Assembly (NCBI RefSeq): GCF_001690195.1
Contig: NZ_LZGM01000078.1
Location: forward strand, 1-64,000
Length of the DNA stretch: 64,000 bases
Source of the DNA: Gilliamella sp. wkB108
GTDB lineage: Bacteria; Pseudomonadota; Gammaproteobacteria; Enterobacterales; Orbaceae
Reading direction: 5' to 3'
The translations under genes and the position numbers were made by a program. The notes beneath the pieces were generated by a model that made no database searches, had not been told where the DNA came from, and saw only the letters and a list, made by a program, of their open reading frames with translations. The stretch's first letter is position 1, and each line of letters starts with the position of its first letter. Positions 49,638 to 59,575 of this stretch are shown here, piece by piece.

Positions 49638-49911
49638 GACAAAATTCACTATTAAATTTATCTAAAATATTTAAGCAGTATAAATACTACATTGTTGGTA
49701 ATCAATTAGTTACCCACAGTTTTTTAGCAATAAATATTTTAAGATAACATATTATTTAAAAAGCAAAAAAAGAAAAACATGTTAATAACAAAATGGTTTA
49801 AAGTTTGCTAAAGAACATATTTACTAAAATACATAATAGATTAAACGTAAGATCCCTAATTGCTGGAGAATAATTCTATATTCTCCATTTAATATTAATG
49901 ATAACCTCGAT
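49638..49911. other. intergenic region before the DUF4198 gene (its 3' side)
   Basis: About 270 nt, AT-rich, with no gene in either strand. A TGGAGAATAATTCTATATTCTCCA inverted repeat lies near 49863-49886; it is placed as a terminator for the minus-strand DUF4198 gene. Confidence 0.45.
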
Positions 49912-50637
49912 CTAATCCTCTTCAGGCATTAAAGTAAACGTTAATGTAGTAAAGAATTTATCTTGGGTGGCTAAACTGTTATTGGTAAGTGGGAAACCGA
50001 TTTCTACACCAATCACATTCAAACCTTGATTTGGGATCTTAATTAGGGCTTCCCCCTGAGCATTTGTTTTAATGGTTTGATCGAGATTACTAATAACATC
50101 AATAATAACTGGTGTATTTGCCAGTGGTTTCCCATCTTTATAAACAGTAACAGGCAAAGTATCGCCCCGTTTTAATTTGGTTGGATCGACTTTTGGTACA
50201 ATTTGGAGTGGAATATCTTCAATCATTTTTGGTGTATTGACTGATGCCAGATAATTAACACTATATTTTATGGCGTGTGTGCCATTGGTTGCACCTTCGA
50301 CTTTATTCATAGTTTCATTTACGTATTTACCTTGGGCATTTTTAGTCCAATAACCATAGTCAAAACTAACTGTCACAACAGCTGTTTTATCTGATGGTTC
50401 AACCGTAACATAATTGTTATAGGCTTTTTTAATGATAGGTAACAAAGTCCAATCATCATTATATGCATGAATTTCTTTCACACAATCAATATTATAGCCA
50501 TTATCAAGTGGGCCTTCACCTAGAACAATTTGCTTTTGATCAACTCGATTTGCAATCCAAATACCATGTGCAGAAACGGTCTGTGAAACCATACAAGCAA
50601 CGCTGCCAAATAGCATAACTACCATTAATTTACGCAT
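49912..50637 (-). CDS. periplasmic DUF4198 family protein, Fur-regulated
   Basis: 241 residues. A signal peptide ends at about residue 23 (VSA), and the mature protein starts HGIWIANR, so His is the first mature residue, a feature of metal-binding periplasmic proteins. The C-terminal half looks like an Ig or carboxypeptidase-regulatory fold (LPVTVYKDGKPLANTPVIID, TNAQGEALIKIP). DUF4198 proteins often accompany metal (nickel, cobalt, iron) uptake. A near-perfect Fur box lies upstream, so expression should rise under iron limitation. Exact function unknown. It stands alone, with no TonB receptor or ABC transporter next to it. Confidence 0.75.
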   Translation of the reverse strand: MRKLMVVMLFGSVACMVSQTVSAHGIWIANRVDQKQIVLGEGPLDNGYNIDCVKEIHAYNDDWTLLPIIKKAYNNYVTVEPSDKTAVVTVSFDYGYWTKNAQGKYVNETMNKVEGATNGTHAIKYSVNYLASVNTPKMIEDIPLQIVPKVDPTKLKRGDTLPVTVYKDGKPLANTPVIIDVISNLDQTIKTNAQGEALIKIPNQGLNVIGVEIGFPLTNNSLATQDKFFTTLTFTLMPEED

Positions 50638-50659
50638 TTATTTCCCCTTATTCAATTAT

Positions 50660-50678
50660 GAAAATGATAATCATTATT
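50660..50678. promoter_or_regulatory. Fur box upstream of the DUF4198 gene
   Basis: GAAAATGATAATCATTATT matches the 19-bp Fur consensus GATAATGATAATCATTATC at 17 positions. It lies 22 bp before the start codon of the minus-strand gene, where bound Fur would block transcription. Confidence 0.8.
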
Positions 50679-50680
50679 AT

Positions 50681-51063
50681 TACGCTATTAAGCAATGTCA
50701 AGATTTATCTGCTTAGTTAATAACCAAAATCTTATACACTTAAATAATAAATGGAAATTTAAATTTTGATGTTGATGAAAACATTGAAATTCATTTTTTA
50801 TACTTCAAATCTTAGCTAAAAATTAAAATGATTGTTTTTACCACTTATGATAGTTTGTGAATCAAAGAAAAATCATCTTTTATTAATTTGTAGTAAGATT
50901 TATAGATTAATTCTCGGCAATAAATCTCGAAGTTAGCTATTTTTTACAATTTCAATTTGTTATATAATCGATAATATTTTGTCTTTAGCACAATATATTG
51001 TGTTTCTGATATTTTTCTTGAGATACATTTAATCATTTAAGTATCTTTAATTAAGGAACCGCT
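50681..51063. other. intergenic region upstream of mukF
   Basis: About 380 nt with no gene. A TATAAT sits at 50963-50968, about 95 bp before mukF, and is the best candidate -10. The smtA (cmoM) gene that precedes mukF in E. coli is not present. Confidence 0.45.
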
Positions 51064-52386
51064 ATGAAGGATTTTTCCCAATCAGTGCCAGAACTGGTCT
51101 CTTGGGCAAAAAAGAATGATTTTTCGATCACTTTGCCTGTCGAAAGGCTCGCTTTTTTATTGGCGATTGCAGTCTTAAATAGCGAACGGTTCGATGGAGA
51201 AATGACAGAATCTGAATTAATTGATGCTTTTAGGCATGTTTCACAAATTTTTGAGCAGAGTGAAGATACGATTTCTGTTCGCGCTAATAATGCAATTAAT
51301 GATTTAGTACGTCAACGCTTAATTACTCGTTTTGCCAGTGAAATGACGGATGGTTTTTCGATTTATCGTTTAACTCCCCTAGGCATTGGCATAACTGATT
51401 ACTATATTCGCCAGCGTGAATTTTCAACTTTACGTTTATCTATTCAACTTTCCATTGTAGCGCAAGAGTTAAAACGTGCGGCAGATGCAGCACTTGAAGG
51501 TGGCGATGATTTACATTGGCACAGAAATGTATTTGCCCCTTTAAAATATTCGGTTGCTGAGATTTTTGATAGTATTGATATTACTCAGCGAGTAATGGAC
51601 GAACAGCAAGCTGAAGTAAAACAAAATATATCTGCTTTATTAAGTCAAGATTGGCAAGCGGCAATTAGCAGTTGTGAAGGTTTACTTACTGAAACATCAC
51701 AAACATTACGCGAACTGCAAGATACCCTAGCGGCTGCCGGTGACAAATTACAAGCGAGTTTGTTATTAATTCAAGATGCAACACTTGGTGATGTAAACCT
51801 TGATAAAATCAATAATATCGTTTTGGATCTTCAAGGAAAACTTGACCGGATCATCGGTTGGGGACAAAAAGCTATTGATTTATGGATTGGTTATGATAGA
51901 CATGTCCATAAATTTATTCGTACAGCAATTGATCTCGATAAAAATCGTGTCTTTTCACAGCGTTTACGCAAATCAATTCAAAGTTACTTCGATTTACCAT
52001 GGTCACTTACATTTGCCAATGCTGACCGTCTACTTGATATGCGTGATGAGGAATTAACTTTACAGGAAACTGAGGTTACAGGTGAGTTACCTTCAGAACT
52101 TGAATATGAAATGATTGAAGAGATCCAAGAACATATTATTGCTCATATTGAACAAAATTTATTGGTCTTTAAACAAGAAAATAAACCACTTGATATAGGT
52201 ATTGCCATTCGAGGTTATTTAGCTCAGTTCCCGCGTGAACAACATTTTGATGTTGCGAGGTTATTTATCGACCAAGCTATTCGTCTAGGTATAGCTAAAG
52301 ATGATTTACTTGGTATTGCTGCTCAATGGAAACCTATTAACGATTATGGAGCTAAGGTACAAGCACATGTCATCAATACATACTAA
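51064..52386 (+). CDS. mukF: chromosome partition protein MukF (kleisin)
   Basis: 440 residues, as in E. coli. An N-terminal winged-helix dimerisation domain ([18 protein letters not shown]), a central helical region, and a C-terminal winged helix that binds the MukB head. MukF bridges MukB dimers and carries MukE, forming the SMC-type condensin used by Enterobacterales and relatives in place of Smc-ScpAB. The last 20 nt overlap mukE. Confidence 0.96.
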   Translation: MKDFSQSVPELVSWAKKNDFSITLPVERLAFLLAIAVLNSERFDGEMTESELIDAFRHVSQIFEQSEDTISVRANNAINDLVRQRLITRFASEMTDGFSIYRLTPLGIGITDYYIRQREFSTLRLSIQLSIVAQELKRAADAALEGGDDLHWHRNVFAPLKYSVAEIFDSIDITQRVMDEQQAEVKQNISALLSQDWQAAISSCEGLLTETSQTLRELQDTLAAAGDKLQASLLLIQDATLGDVNLDKINNIVLDLQGKLDRIIGWGQKAIDLWIGYDRHVHKFIRTAIDLDKNRVFSQRLRKSIQSYFDLPWSLTFANADRLLDMRDEELTLQETEVTGELPSELEYEMIEEIQEHIIAHIEQNLLVFKQENKPLDIGIAIRGYLAQFPREQHFDVARLFIDQAIRLGIAKDDLLGIAAQWKPINDYGAKVQAHVINTY

Positions 52387-53161
52387 AGATTTTGAATCAG
52401 ACGAAACCTCTCATCCACTCAATGAGGTAATGGATCGCATAGCGGCAAGTTCACAGGCGTCAATTGATAAATATATGCCGATTAAACTGGCTCAAGCTAT
52501 TGCTAATCCTATTTTTCCTGGACTTGATAGTCTACTCCGTTCAGGTCGTCATATTGGTATTGATGAACTCGATCATCATACTTTTTTAATGGATTTTCAA
52601 AGTGAACTTGAACAATTCTATCAACGCTATAACGTTGAATTAATTCGTGCGCCGGAAGGTTTCTTCTATCTTCGTCCTCGTTCTACTACCTTGATATCTC
52701 GTTCGGTATTGTCAGAGCTAGAAATGTTAGTTGGAAAAGTGCTGTGTTATTTATATCTAAGTCCAGAGCGATTAGCGCATGAAGGTATTTTCACTTTACA
52801 AGAACTATTTGATGAATTGGTTTCGCTTACAGACGAAAGTAAACTGCTTAAATTGGTCAATCAGCGTTCAACAGGTTCAGATTTAGATCGTCAAAAACTA
52901 TTTGATAAAGTAAAAACAGCACTAAATCGTTTACGCCGACTAGGTATGGTTTACTTTATTGTTGGTAACGATAGTAGCCGTTTTCGTATCAATGAAACAA
53001 TATTTCGTTTCGGTGCCGATGTCCGAAGTAGTGATGATGCCCAAGAAGCTCAACTACGCTTAATTAGAGATGGTGAGGCCATTAAAATCGAATCATCTCT
53101 TAGTTTAGATGATGATAATAACGAAGAACAAGATGACGAAATTAATGAGGAGATTGAATAA
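52367..53161 (+). CDS. mukE: chromosome partition protein MukE
   Basis: 264 residues from the ATG at 52367; the frame is open further upstream but MSSIHTK matches the E. coli start MSSTN. It has an insertion of about 30 residues before the conserved [20 protein letters not shown]. Then come [60 protein letters not shown] and an acidic C-terminus. It binds the MukF kleisin. Start and mukF end overlap by 20 nt; mukB starts 3 nt after its stop. Confidence 0.95.
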   Translation: MSSIHTKDFESDETSHPLNEVMDRIAASSQASIDKYMPIKLAQAIANPIFPGLDSLLRSGRHIGIDELDHHTFLMDFQSELEQFYQRYNVELIRAPEGFFYLRPRSTTLISRSVLSELEMLVGKVLCYLYLSPERLAHEGIFTLQELFDELVSLTDESKLLKLVNQRSTGSDLDRQKLFDKVKTALNRLRRLGMVYFIVGNDSSRFRINETIFRFGADVRSSDDAQEAQLRLIRDGEAIKIESSLSLDDDNNEEQDDEINEEIE

Positions 53162-53163
53162 TC

Positions 53164-56100
53164 ATGATTGGACACGGTAAATTTCACTCATTAACGCTAA
53201 TTAACTGGAACGGATTCTTTGCCCGAACTTTTGAACTTGACCAGCTCGTTACTACTTTATCAGGTGGTAATGGTGCTGGTAAATCAACTACCATGGCAGC
53301 ATTTGTAACAGCATTAATTCCTGATTTAACTTTATTACATTTTAGAAACACAACCGAAGCTGGTGCCACATCGGGTTCACGAGATAAAGGTTTGCATGGA
53401 AAATTAAAACCAGGTGTTTGTTACTCAATGCTAGATGTGATTAACTCACGTAATCAACGAATTATTTGTGGTGTGCGTTTACAACAAGTAGCAGGACGAG
53501 ACAAAAAGGTAGATATTAAACCTTTTCTACTGCAAGGTTTACCTGTCAATATTAGCCCAACAGAACTGGTTACTGAGCGTATTAATGATACGCAAGCACG
53601 AATTTTGTCATTACCTGAATTAAAAGACAAAGTCGAAGCAATGGATGGAATTGTTTTTAAACAATTTAATTCTATCACAGATTATCATTCAATCATGTTT
53701 GATTTTGGGATCTTACCTAAACGCTTACGTTCATCATCAGATCGAAGTAAATATTATCGTTTAATTGAAGCTTCCCTTTATGGTGGTATCTCAAGTGCGA
53801 TTACTCGTTCTTTACGTGATTATTTACTACCGGAAAATAGTGGAGTACGAAAAGCCTTCCAAGATATGGAAGCGGCGTTACGCGAAAACAGGATGACTTT
53901 AGAAGCGATTCGAGTAACACAATCGGATCGAGATCTGTTTAAACATCTCATTACTGAATCAACAAACTATGTGGCTTCTGATTATATGCGCCACTCAAAT
54001 GAACGGCGTGTACATATTGAATCAGTACTCGGTTTACGCCGTGAAATGTTTAAAACACAAGAAAATCTCATTAGTAATCAATATCGCCAAGTAGAAATGG
54101 CGAAAGAGCTTAAAGAACATCAAGATGCCCAAAGTGATTTAGAAACAGATTTGCAAGCAGCAAATGATCACCTTAATCTAGTACAAACAGCATTGCGTCA
54201 ACAAGAAAAAATTGACCGTTATCAAGCAGATTTAGACGATTTAAATCTAAAACTTGAAGAACAAAATGAAGTGGTCATTGAGGCTAATGAACAGTATCAA
54301 ACTTATCGTGATCAAGTTGAACAAACCGAGCAAGAAGTTGATGAAATCAAAACACAGTTGGCAGATTATCAACAAGCCTTAGATGTACAACAAACACGTG
54401 CCATTCAATATCAGCAAGCCTTACAAGCGCTTAAAAATGCACAGTCTCTATGCCAGCTACCAAAATTATCGATTAGTAATATTGAAGATCATTTTGAAGT
54501 GTTTGATGAAAAGCAAAAAGAAATTACTGAACAAGTGTTAGACCTAGAGCAAAAACTCAGTGTTTCCGATGCAGCAATTAATCAATTCGATCGTGCTTAT
54601 CAATTAGTTGTCAAATTAGTCGGTGAGGTTATTAGGAGCGAAGCTTGGACAGCAGCTAAAGAAGCATTGAGAAAATGGCCATCTCAATGTTACCAAGCGG
54701 AACAAGCTGAACATTTACAGTTACAACTTGATGAATTAGAACAACGTTTTTTTGAACAAAAAGAGGCTCAATCCTTATTAACACAGTTTTGTAAACGTAT
54801 CGGACGACAAATCAATTACGATGAACTTGATGAACTAAAACAGGAACTTGACATACAACTGGATGATAGCGCTCTACTTGCCAATCAATCCAGTGAAAAA
54901 CGGATTGAATTTAGACAAGAATTAGAACAAATTCAATCTAAAATTGCTGATTATCATCAAAAAGCACCGTTATGGTTAAAAGCGCAAGATGCACTGATCG
55001 CACTACAAGAACAAACTGGTCAAACTTTCGGTCATAGCCAAGCGGTAACACAACATATGCAACAGTTACTTGAACAAGAACGCATATTAGTGACTGAACG
55101 AGATCAGATTAATTTCAAACGAAATCAATTAGATGAACAAATTGAAAAACTCAATCAGCCAAGTGGTGTGGATGACGGACGTTTATCTGCTCTTTCTGAA
55201 CGATTTAATGGTGTACTACTTTCTGAAATTTATGAAGATGTTACTATTGATGATGCTCCTTATTTTTCAGCCTTATATGGTCCAGCAAGACAGGCTATTG
55301 TAGTACCTGATTTATCACTCGTTAAAGCTCAACTAGAGAATCTTACTGCCAGTGATGAAGATTATCCTGAAGATATCTATTTTATTGAAGGCGATCCTTC
55401 ATCATTTGATGATAGTGTATTTGATTGTGAAGAGATGAATAAAGCGGTACTTGTAAAAACAGGGGATCGCCAATGGCGATTTTCAAGTTTCCCAAATGTA
55501 CCACTTTTTGGACGGGCTGCTCGTGAAATTCATCTTGAAAAATTAACTATTGAGCGTGATGAATTACACGAACGTTATGCAACAATATCGTTTGATTTAC
55601 AAAAATTACAACGTGTTGAGCAAAACGTTGGTCAATTTATTGGTCAATATTTAGCAGTAGCTTTTGACATCGATCCCGAGGCAGAAGCACAGAAATTAGC
55701 GACAAGACGCAATGAAATAGAACGCCAATTATCAGCGCAAGAAAATATTGATAAACAGAATCAACAACAAGTCACTAATTGTAAAGAACAATTAGCTCTA
55801 GTTAATCGGTTACTTGCCCAAATGCACTTACTGGCAGATGAGGATTTAGCCGATCGCGTCGATGATTTACGTGAACAATTAGCTGAAGCACAAGAAGCTG
55901 CACAATATGTAAGCCGAAATCGCAATACAGTAGTAGAACTTGAACCAGTGGTTGCCGTGTTACAGAGTGATCCTGAACAAAATGAAACATTGCGTGAACA
56001 CTACAATACAGTTAAAGCACAGCAACAAACCATTCGTCAGCAAGTATTTGCTTTAACCGAGGTAATGCAACGTCGCGCTCACTTTAGTTATCAAGATTCA

Positions 56101-57582
56101 GCAGGTATGTTGAATGAAAATACTGACTTGAACGAAAAACTACGCGCTAGATTAGAAGTTGTTGAAGCACAAAGGACTCAAGCTCGTAGTCAAATGCAAC
56201 AATACCAAGATAAATATAACCAATATAATCAAACTTTGGCATCGCTTAAAAGTGCATTTGAAACTAAACGCGACATGTTAAATGAACTGCATAAAGAGAT
56301 AGAACAAATAGGGGTTAAAGCGGATGCACTGACAGAAGAGCGTTCGCGTATACGCCGTGATGAGATCCATCAGAAACTTAACAATAATCGTCAACATTGT
56401 ACTTCGCTTGAAAAGCAACTCATTATTTGTGAAAGTGAAATGGCGCAAATGCAAAAACGATTATCTCAGACACTTCGCGATTATAAACAGTTACGTGAAC
56501 AAGTAGTACAAGTAAAAATTGGTTGGTGTTTAGTCTTACGGTTGGTTAAAGAAAATAGTGTAGAGCGACGTTTAAATCGACGAGAGTTAGCCTATTTAGG
56601 TGCTGATGAATTACGTTCAATGTCCGATAAAGCATTAGGTTCGTTACGTCTGGCTGTTAATGATAATGAACATTTACGCGATATATTAAGGTTATCTGAA
56701 GATCCAAAACGCCCAGAACGCAAAATTCAATTTTATATTGCAGTTTATAAACATCTACGTGAAAGAATTCGTCAAGATATTGTTAAAACCGATGATCCAA
56801 TTGAAGCTATTGAACAGATGGAAATTGAATTATCAAGATTAACAGAAGAGCTGACTTCTCGTGAACAACAATTAGCAATCAGCTCAAAAAGTGTCGCAAA
56901 TATTATCCGTAAAACAATTCAGCGAGAACAAAACCGTATTAGAATGCTTAATCAAGGTCTACAAGCCGTGGCCTTTGGTCAAGTTAAAGGGGTTCGCTTA
57001 AATGTGAGTGTCAGAGAAGCACATTCCTCACTTTTAACGGCTTTAGCAGATGAGCAAAACGAGCATCAAGATTTATTTAGTAACAATCGAATTACTTTCT
57101 CAGAAGCATTAGCTAAACTCTACCAACGTTTAAACCCACATATAGATATGGGTCAACGTACGGCACAAACGATTGGTGAAGAGTTACTTGATTACCGCAA
57201 TTATCTTGAAATGGATGTTGAAGTTAATCGTGGTGCTGATGGTTGGTTACGTGCTGAAAGTGGAGCGTTATCAACAGGGGAGGCGATTGGTACGGGGATG
57301 TCAATTTTATTGATGGTTATTCAAAGCTGGGAAGATGAATCAAAACGCCTGCGTAATAAAGATATCTCTCCATGTCGTCTGTTATTCTTGGATGAAGCAG
57401 CGCGTTTGGATGCCAAATCAATTGCAACACTATTTGAACTATGTGAAAGATTAGAAATGCAATTAATTATTGCTGCACCAGAAAATATTAGCCCGGAAAA
57501 AGGGACAACATATAAACTAGTGCGTAAAGTCATTAATAACCAAGAACACGTTCACGTAGTAGGCTTAAAAGGCTTTGCGTAA
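53164..57582 (+). CDS. mukB: chromosome partition protein MukB (SMC-like ATPase)
   Basis: 1472 residues (E. coli 1486). Walker A GGNGAGKS at 34-41, long coiled coils (about 280-640 and 830-1120) around a hinge near 670-780 ([12 protein letters not shown]), ABC signature [10 protein letters not shown] at about 1369, Walker [12 protein letters not shown] with Asp1410 and Glu1411. It condenses and segregates the chromosome with MukE, MukF and topoisomerase IV. The mukFEB order is the standard one. Confidence 0.97.
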   Translation: MIGHGKFHSLTLINWNGFFARTFELDQLVTTLSGGNGAGKSTTMAAFVTALIPDLTLLHFRNTTEAGATSGSRDKGLHGKLKPGVCYSMLDVINSRNQRIICGVRLQQVAGRDKKVDIKPFLLQGLPVNISPTELVTERINDTQARILSLPELKDKVEAMDGIVFKQFNSITDYHSIMFDFGILPKRLRSSSDRSKYYRLIEASLYGGISSAITRSLRDYLLPENSGVRKAFQDMEAALRENRMTLEAIRVTQSDRDLFKHLITESTNYVASDYMRHSNERRVHIESVLGLRREMFKTQENLISNQYRQVEMAKELKEHQDAQSDLETDLQAANDHLNLVQTALRQQEKIDRYQADLDDLNLKLEEQNEVVIEANEQYQTYRDQVEQTEQEVDEIKTQLADYQQALDVQQTRAIQYQQALQALKNAQSLCQLPKLSISNIEDHFEVFDEKQKEITEQVLDLEQKLSVSDAAINQFDRAYQLVVKLVGEVIRSEAWTAAKEALRKWPSQCYQAEQAEHLQLQLDELEQRFFEQKEAQSLLTQFCKRIGRQINYDELDELKQELDIQLDDSALLANQSSEKRIEFRQELEQIQSKIADYHQKAPLWLKAQDALIALQEQTGQTFGHSQAVTQHMQQLLEQERILVTERDQINFKRNQLDEQIEKLNQPSGVDDGRLSALSERFNGVLLSEIYEDVTIDDAPYFSALYGPARQAIVVPDLSLVKAQLENLTASDEDYPEDIYFIEGDPSSFDDSVFDCEEMNKAVLVKTGDRQWRFSSFPNVPLFGRAAREIHLEKLTIERDELHERYATISFDLQKLQRVEQNVGQFIGQYLAVAFDIDPEAEAQKLATRRNEIERQLSAQENIDKQNQQQVTNCKEQLALVNRLLAQMHLLADEDLADRVDDLREQLAEAQEAAQYVSRNRNTVVELEPVVAVLQSDPEQNETLREHYNTVKAQQQTIRQQVFALTEVMQRRAHFSYQDSAGMLNENTDLNEKLRARLEVVEAQRTQARSQMQQYQDKYNQYNQTLASLKSAFETKRDMLNELHKEIEQIGVKADALTEERSRIRRDEIHQKLNNNRQHCTSLEKQLIICESEMAQMQKRLSQTLRDYKQLREQVVQVKIGWCLVLRLVKENSVERRLNRRELAYLGADELRSMSDKALGSLRLAVNDNEHLRDILRLSEDPKRPERKIQFYIAVYKHLRERIRQDIVKTDDPIEAIEQMEIELSRLTEELTSREQQLAISSKSVANIIRKTIQREQNRIRMLNQGLQAVAFGQVKGVRLNVSVREAHSSLLTALADEQNEHQDLFSNNRITFSEALAKLYQRLNPHIDMGQRTAQTIGEELLDYRNYLEMDVEVNRGADGWLRAESGALSTGEAIGTGMSILLMVIQSWEDESKRLRNKDISPCRLLFLDEAARLDAKSIATLFELCERLEMQLIIAAPENISPEKGTTYKLVRKVINNQEHVHVVGLKGFA

Positions 57583-57605
57583 TCATATTTCTTATGCATC
57601 TTTAT

Positions 57606-57629
57606 TTTTGCCGGCAAAAGTCGGCAAAA
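57606..57629 (+). terminator. hairpin after mukB
   Basis: TTTTGCCG pairs with CGGCAAAA 24 nt after the mukB stop. The stem is AT-flanked on both sides and lacks a pure T run. Confidence 0.6.
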
Positions 57630-57684
57630 TACTTATTTCATTATTTTGTGAATCTGTTTCTACTATGGATCAAAATAGAAACTT

Positions 57685-57726
57685 TTTGTAAAGAAGTTTC
57701 AGGTTAACTATATGTTTCAGTATGTA
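57685..57726 (+). repeat. interspersed intergenic repeat, copy 3
   Basis: TTTGTAAAGAA, GTTTCAG (57696-57702), spacer GTTAACTATAT, GTTTCAG (57714-57720), TATG. Same 18-nt period as copies 1 and 2. It lies between mukB and the dinI-like gene. Confidence 0.72.
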
Positions 57727-57768
57727 TTTGAATTTGAGATAGTCAAATTTTAAAAAGAAATAACTATT

Positions 57769-57807
57769 TTTAGGTTAATTATACCTAGCATTTAGATCTA
57801 ACCTAAA
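57769..57807. repeat. 9-bp inverted repeat with an alternative inner hairpin
   Basis: TTTAGGTTA (57769-57777) and TAACCTAAA (57799-57807) can pair. TAGGT (57771-57775) can instead pair with ACCTA (57783-57787). It lies downstream of the minus-strand dinI-like gene. Role unknown. Confidence 0.35.
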
Positions 57808-57843
57808 TACGGTATTGATATCAATAACAGTTAAAGAGAATTA

Positions 57844-57866
57844 TAAAAAAACACTCAAAACAGAGT
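57844..57866 (-). terminator. weak Rho-independent terminator of the dinI-like gene
   Basis: On the minus strand a short CTC/GAG stem directly after the stop is followed by GTTTTTTT. The stem is short, but the T run is good. Confidence 0.5.
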
Positions 57867-58102
57867 TACTCAGGTAACCAATCATCACTATAAAATACAT
57901 GTTCAATAATTTTTAGCAGTTTATCTTTATCATCCTTATCACAACCAGAAACATCAACCGATTTACTTGAACTGATACGAACACGAACAATTGCATCTTC
58001 ATATCTTTTGTGAACATGCTTTTCTAATTCTTGCTGTAAAGCGTCTACAATTTTAGCTGGCACTTTATCATCTTTAGATAATAAAATATCTACTCTTATC
58101 AT
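57866..58102 (-). CDS. DinI-like SOS protein
   Basis: 78 residues with the DinI family pattern: an N-terminal strand MIRVDILLSKDD, a helix DALQQELEKHVHKRYED, a strand VRVRISSSKSVDVSG, and a C-terminal helix ending SDDWLPE as in DinI. DinI stabilises or restrains RecA filaments and limits UmuD cleavage. Start at 58102, with GGAG 9 nt upstream. A start at 58126 would lie inside the LexA box. The perfect LexA operator upstream independently supports the SOS assignment. Chromosomal dinI and prophage-borne copies both exist; here it stands near an integrase and an IS. Confidence 0.85.
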   Translation of the reverse strand: MIRVDILLSKDDKVPAKIVDALQQELEKHVHKRYEDAIVRVRISSSKSVDVSGCDKDDKDKLLKIIEHVFYSDDWLPE

Positions 58103-58125
58103 TATCTCTATCTCCGTAAAATACA

Positions 58126-58141
58126 CTGTTATTGTATACAG
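58126..58141. promoter_or_regulatory. LexA box (SOS operator)
   Basis: CTGTTATTGTATACAG fits the CTG-N10-CAG operator with an AT-rich centre. It lies 24 bp before the dinI-like start codon, overlapping the expected promoter. Confidence 0.85.
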
Positions 58142-58180
58142 TATATTTTATTTTCAATATATTTCAATACGCTTACACGT

Positions 58181-58366
58181 TTATGATAAAAAGTTATGAA
58201 TAATTGAACGCTCGGTAGAATACCAAACAATAGATTTTGAATGATCAATAAATCGTTTTTCATCTTCAACCAATGTATTTAATGCTTTTATCGCTTCTGT
58301 CGATTGACGATTTCTTTGCATAGCTTCTAGATCCTTCCACCATATTTCAGCCATACCATCAAAATT
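58181..58366 (-). pseudogene. C-terminal fragment of an EthD-family protein, cut by the IS element
   Basis: A minus-strand frame runs from the IS side to a TAA at 58181-58183 and encodes about 60 residues without a start: FDGMAEIWWKDLEAMQRNRQ, a helical middle, then a DEKRFIDHSK segment. That is the C-terminal half of EthD-type ferredoxin-like proteins (about 100 residues, YDGxAEIWF...LEAMQ and DExRFID). EthD homologues are small alpha+beta proteins of unclear catalytic role. The N-terminal half is missing: the sequence stops being EthD-like where the IS begins. Right of the IS, a minus-strand MIFYCL could be a trace of the N-terminus, but about 40 residues would still be absent. Confidence 0.6.
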
Positions 58367-58396
58367 CCTCTATGATATAAATAAAAATCATAGGAG
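58367..58396 (+). promoter_or_regulatory. hairpin over the orfA ribosome-binding site of the IS
   Basis: CCTCTATGAT (58367-58376) can pair with ATCATAGGAG (58387-58396) at 8 of 10 positions. The right arm contains the orfA Shine-Dalgarno sequence AGGAG. Such a hairpin would form in transcripts entering from outside and lower transposase translation, as known for several other IS families. Confidence 0.5.
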
Positions 58397-58401
58397 AAAA
58401 T

Positions 58402-58686
58402 ATCAAGGTCAAAAAATTTAGTCTTGAATTCAAACAACAATCTGTTGATTATGCACTGACAAATACACACCTTTCCATAAGTGAACTAGCCAACCATCTA
58501 GGTGTAGGTCAATCAACCCTCGATAAATGGGTAAGGCAACTTGCCCCAAATAAAACCAGTCGCCGTGAATTAACGCCGGAGCAACAACGGATTATTGCGC
58601 TTGAAAAAGAAAACAAAGAACTGAAAATGGCGAATGAAATACTAAAAAAGGCGCATGTGTACTTTATCAACAATCCAAGTCGATAA
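58402..58686 (+). CDS. IS3-family transposase orfA, possible AUC start
   Basis: 94 residues: an N-terminal helix-turn-helix (KKFSLEFKQQSVDYAL, then ISELANHLGVGQSTLDKWVR) and a leucine-zipper-like helix (ALEKENKELKMANEILKKA) as in OrfA proteins that bind the terminal repeats. No ATG, GTG or TTG starts the frame at a sensible place. TAGGAG is followed after 5 nt by ATC at 58402, so translation may begin at AUC or a former ATG has mutated. The slippery site A AAA AAG lies at 58644-58650. Confidence 0.75.
   Translation: MKVKKFSLEFKQQSVDYALTNTHLSISELANHLGVGQSTLDKWVRQLAPNKTSRRELTPEQQRIIALEKENKELKMANEILKKAHVYFINNPSR
58644..58650 (+). other. programmed -1 frameshift site A AAA AAG of the IS
   Basis: The heptamer is in frame as CTA AAA AAG in orfA. 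Slipping back one base joins orfA to the orfB frame (ACVLYQQSKSIKYRY...). This is the usual way IS3-family elements make OrfAB transposase. Confidence 0.8.
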
Positions 58687-59558
58687 AGTACCGTTATATG
58701 AAAACACAGTTATCTCATTACTGTATAAGTTTAGTTAGCCGGTTACTTAATGTGAGTCGGTCAGGTTATTACGCTTGGTTAAAAAGACCCGGTAAGTCAA
58801 CAGCACTGACCGAACATATTAACAAGCAATATTGGTATCATAAAGCTCGCTTAGGTGCGCCGAGTTTAGTACATGATGCGAGGGATAAAGGGTATCACGT
58901 CTCAGAGAGGACAATAAGTCGTGTTTTACAACAATTAGGATTACGCAGTAAAGCTGCACGTAAATTCAAGTATAAAACCGATTCGGGTAGTGGTCATAAT
59001 GTGGTGCTAAATAAGTTAAATAGAGAGTTTAATCCGGATAAACCCAATATTGTCTGGGAGAGCGATATCACTTATATCAAAACTGGAGAGGGTTAGTTAT
59101 ACTTGTGTGTGATTATTGATTTGTATGGACGTAAAGTCATTGGTCGACAAACGAGTCGTTATATTGACCGTCATTTAGTCTGTCAGGCATTGAAACAAGC
59201 ATTATTTCGACGTGGTTTTCCTAAAAATGTCTTAATTCACAGTGACCGGGGAAGCCAATATTGTCGTGCTGATTTTAAACAGTTATTATTACACTATGGG
59301 CTTAAACAAAGTATGAGTCGAGCAGGAAATTGTTGGGATAATGCGGTTGCTGAAAGCTTCTTTCATACATTAAAAACGCATATTATTCATGATTGTTACG
59401 ATCAAACGAGGAAATTAGCGAATAAAGCACTATTTGAATATATTGAAATTTATTATAATCGGGTTCGTCGTCATTCAGCCAACGGCTGGATATCGCCAGA
59501 ACAATATGAACAACAGTACTACCAAAACAACAAGATTATAGAGGTGAGCACTGTCTAG
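58650..59558 (+). pseudogene. IS3-family transposase orfB with a premature amber codon
   Basis: DDE integrase-core transposase in one frame from the slippery site to 59558. N-terminal HTH_21 part (LLNVSRSGYYAWLKRPGK, then HVSERTISRVLQQLGL), then catalytic Asp in WESDITYI, Asp in IHSDRGSQYCRADF and Glu in DNAVAESFFHTLK: all three catalytic residues survive. A single TAG at 59094-59096, where homologues have Trp (GEGWLYL), breaks it into parts of about 148 and 154 codons in the same frame. It is a recent-looking nonsense mutation (TGG to TAG). Confidence 0.85.
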
Positions 59559-59575
59559 TATTTTGGCGAGGATCA

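Larger units (their letters stand above)
58367..59575 (+). mobile_element. IS3-family insertion sequence, inactivated
   Basis: About 1.2 kb with orfA and orfB in the arrangement of IS3-family elements and an A6G slippery site between them. The right end reads (minus strand) TGATCCTCGCCAAAATACT and resembles the TGATC-type termini I recall for the IS3 subgroup, so I end it at 59575. No matching left terminal repeat is found, so the left end is truncated or diverged and 58367 is approximate. orfB has one in-frame stop codon. There is no target duplication I can identify. It lies inside the EthD-like gene. Confidence 0.8.

Noticed and set aside
58250-58370. GATCCTTCCACCATAT near 58330 as the left end of the IS
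   Set aside because: It resembles the right end only in GATCCT and lies within the EthD-like coding frame, which continues past it to about 58366.
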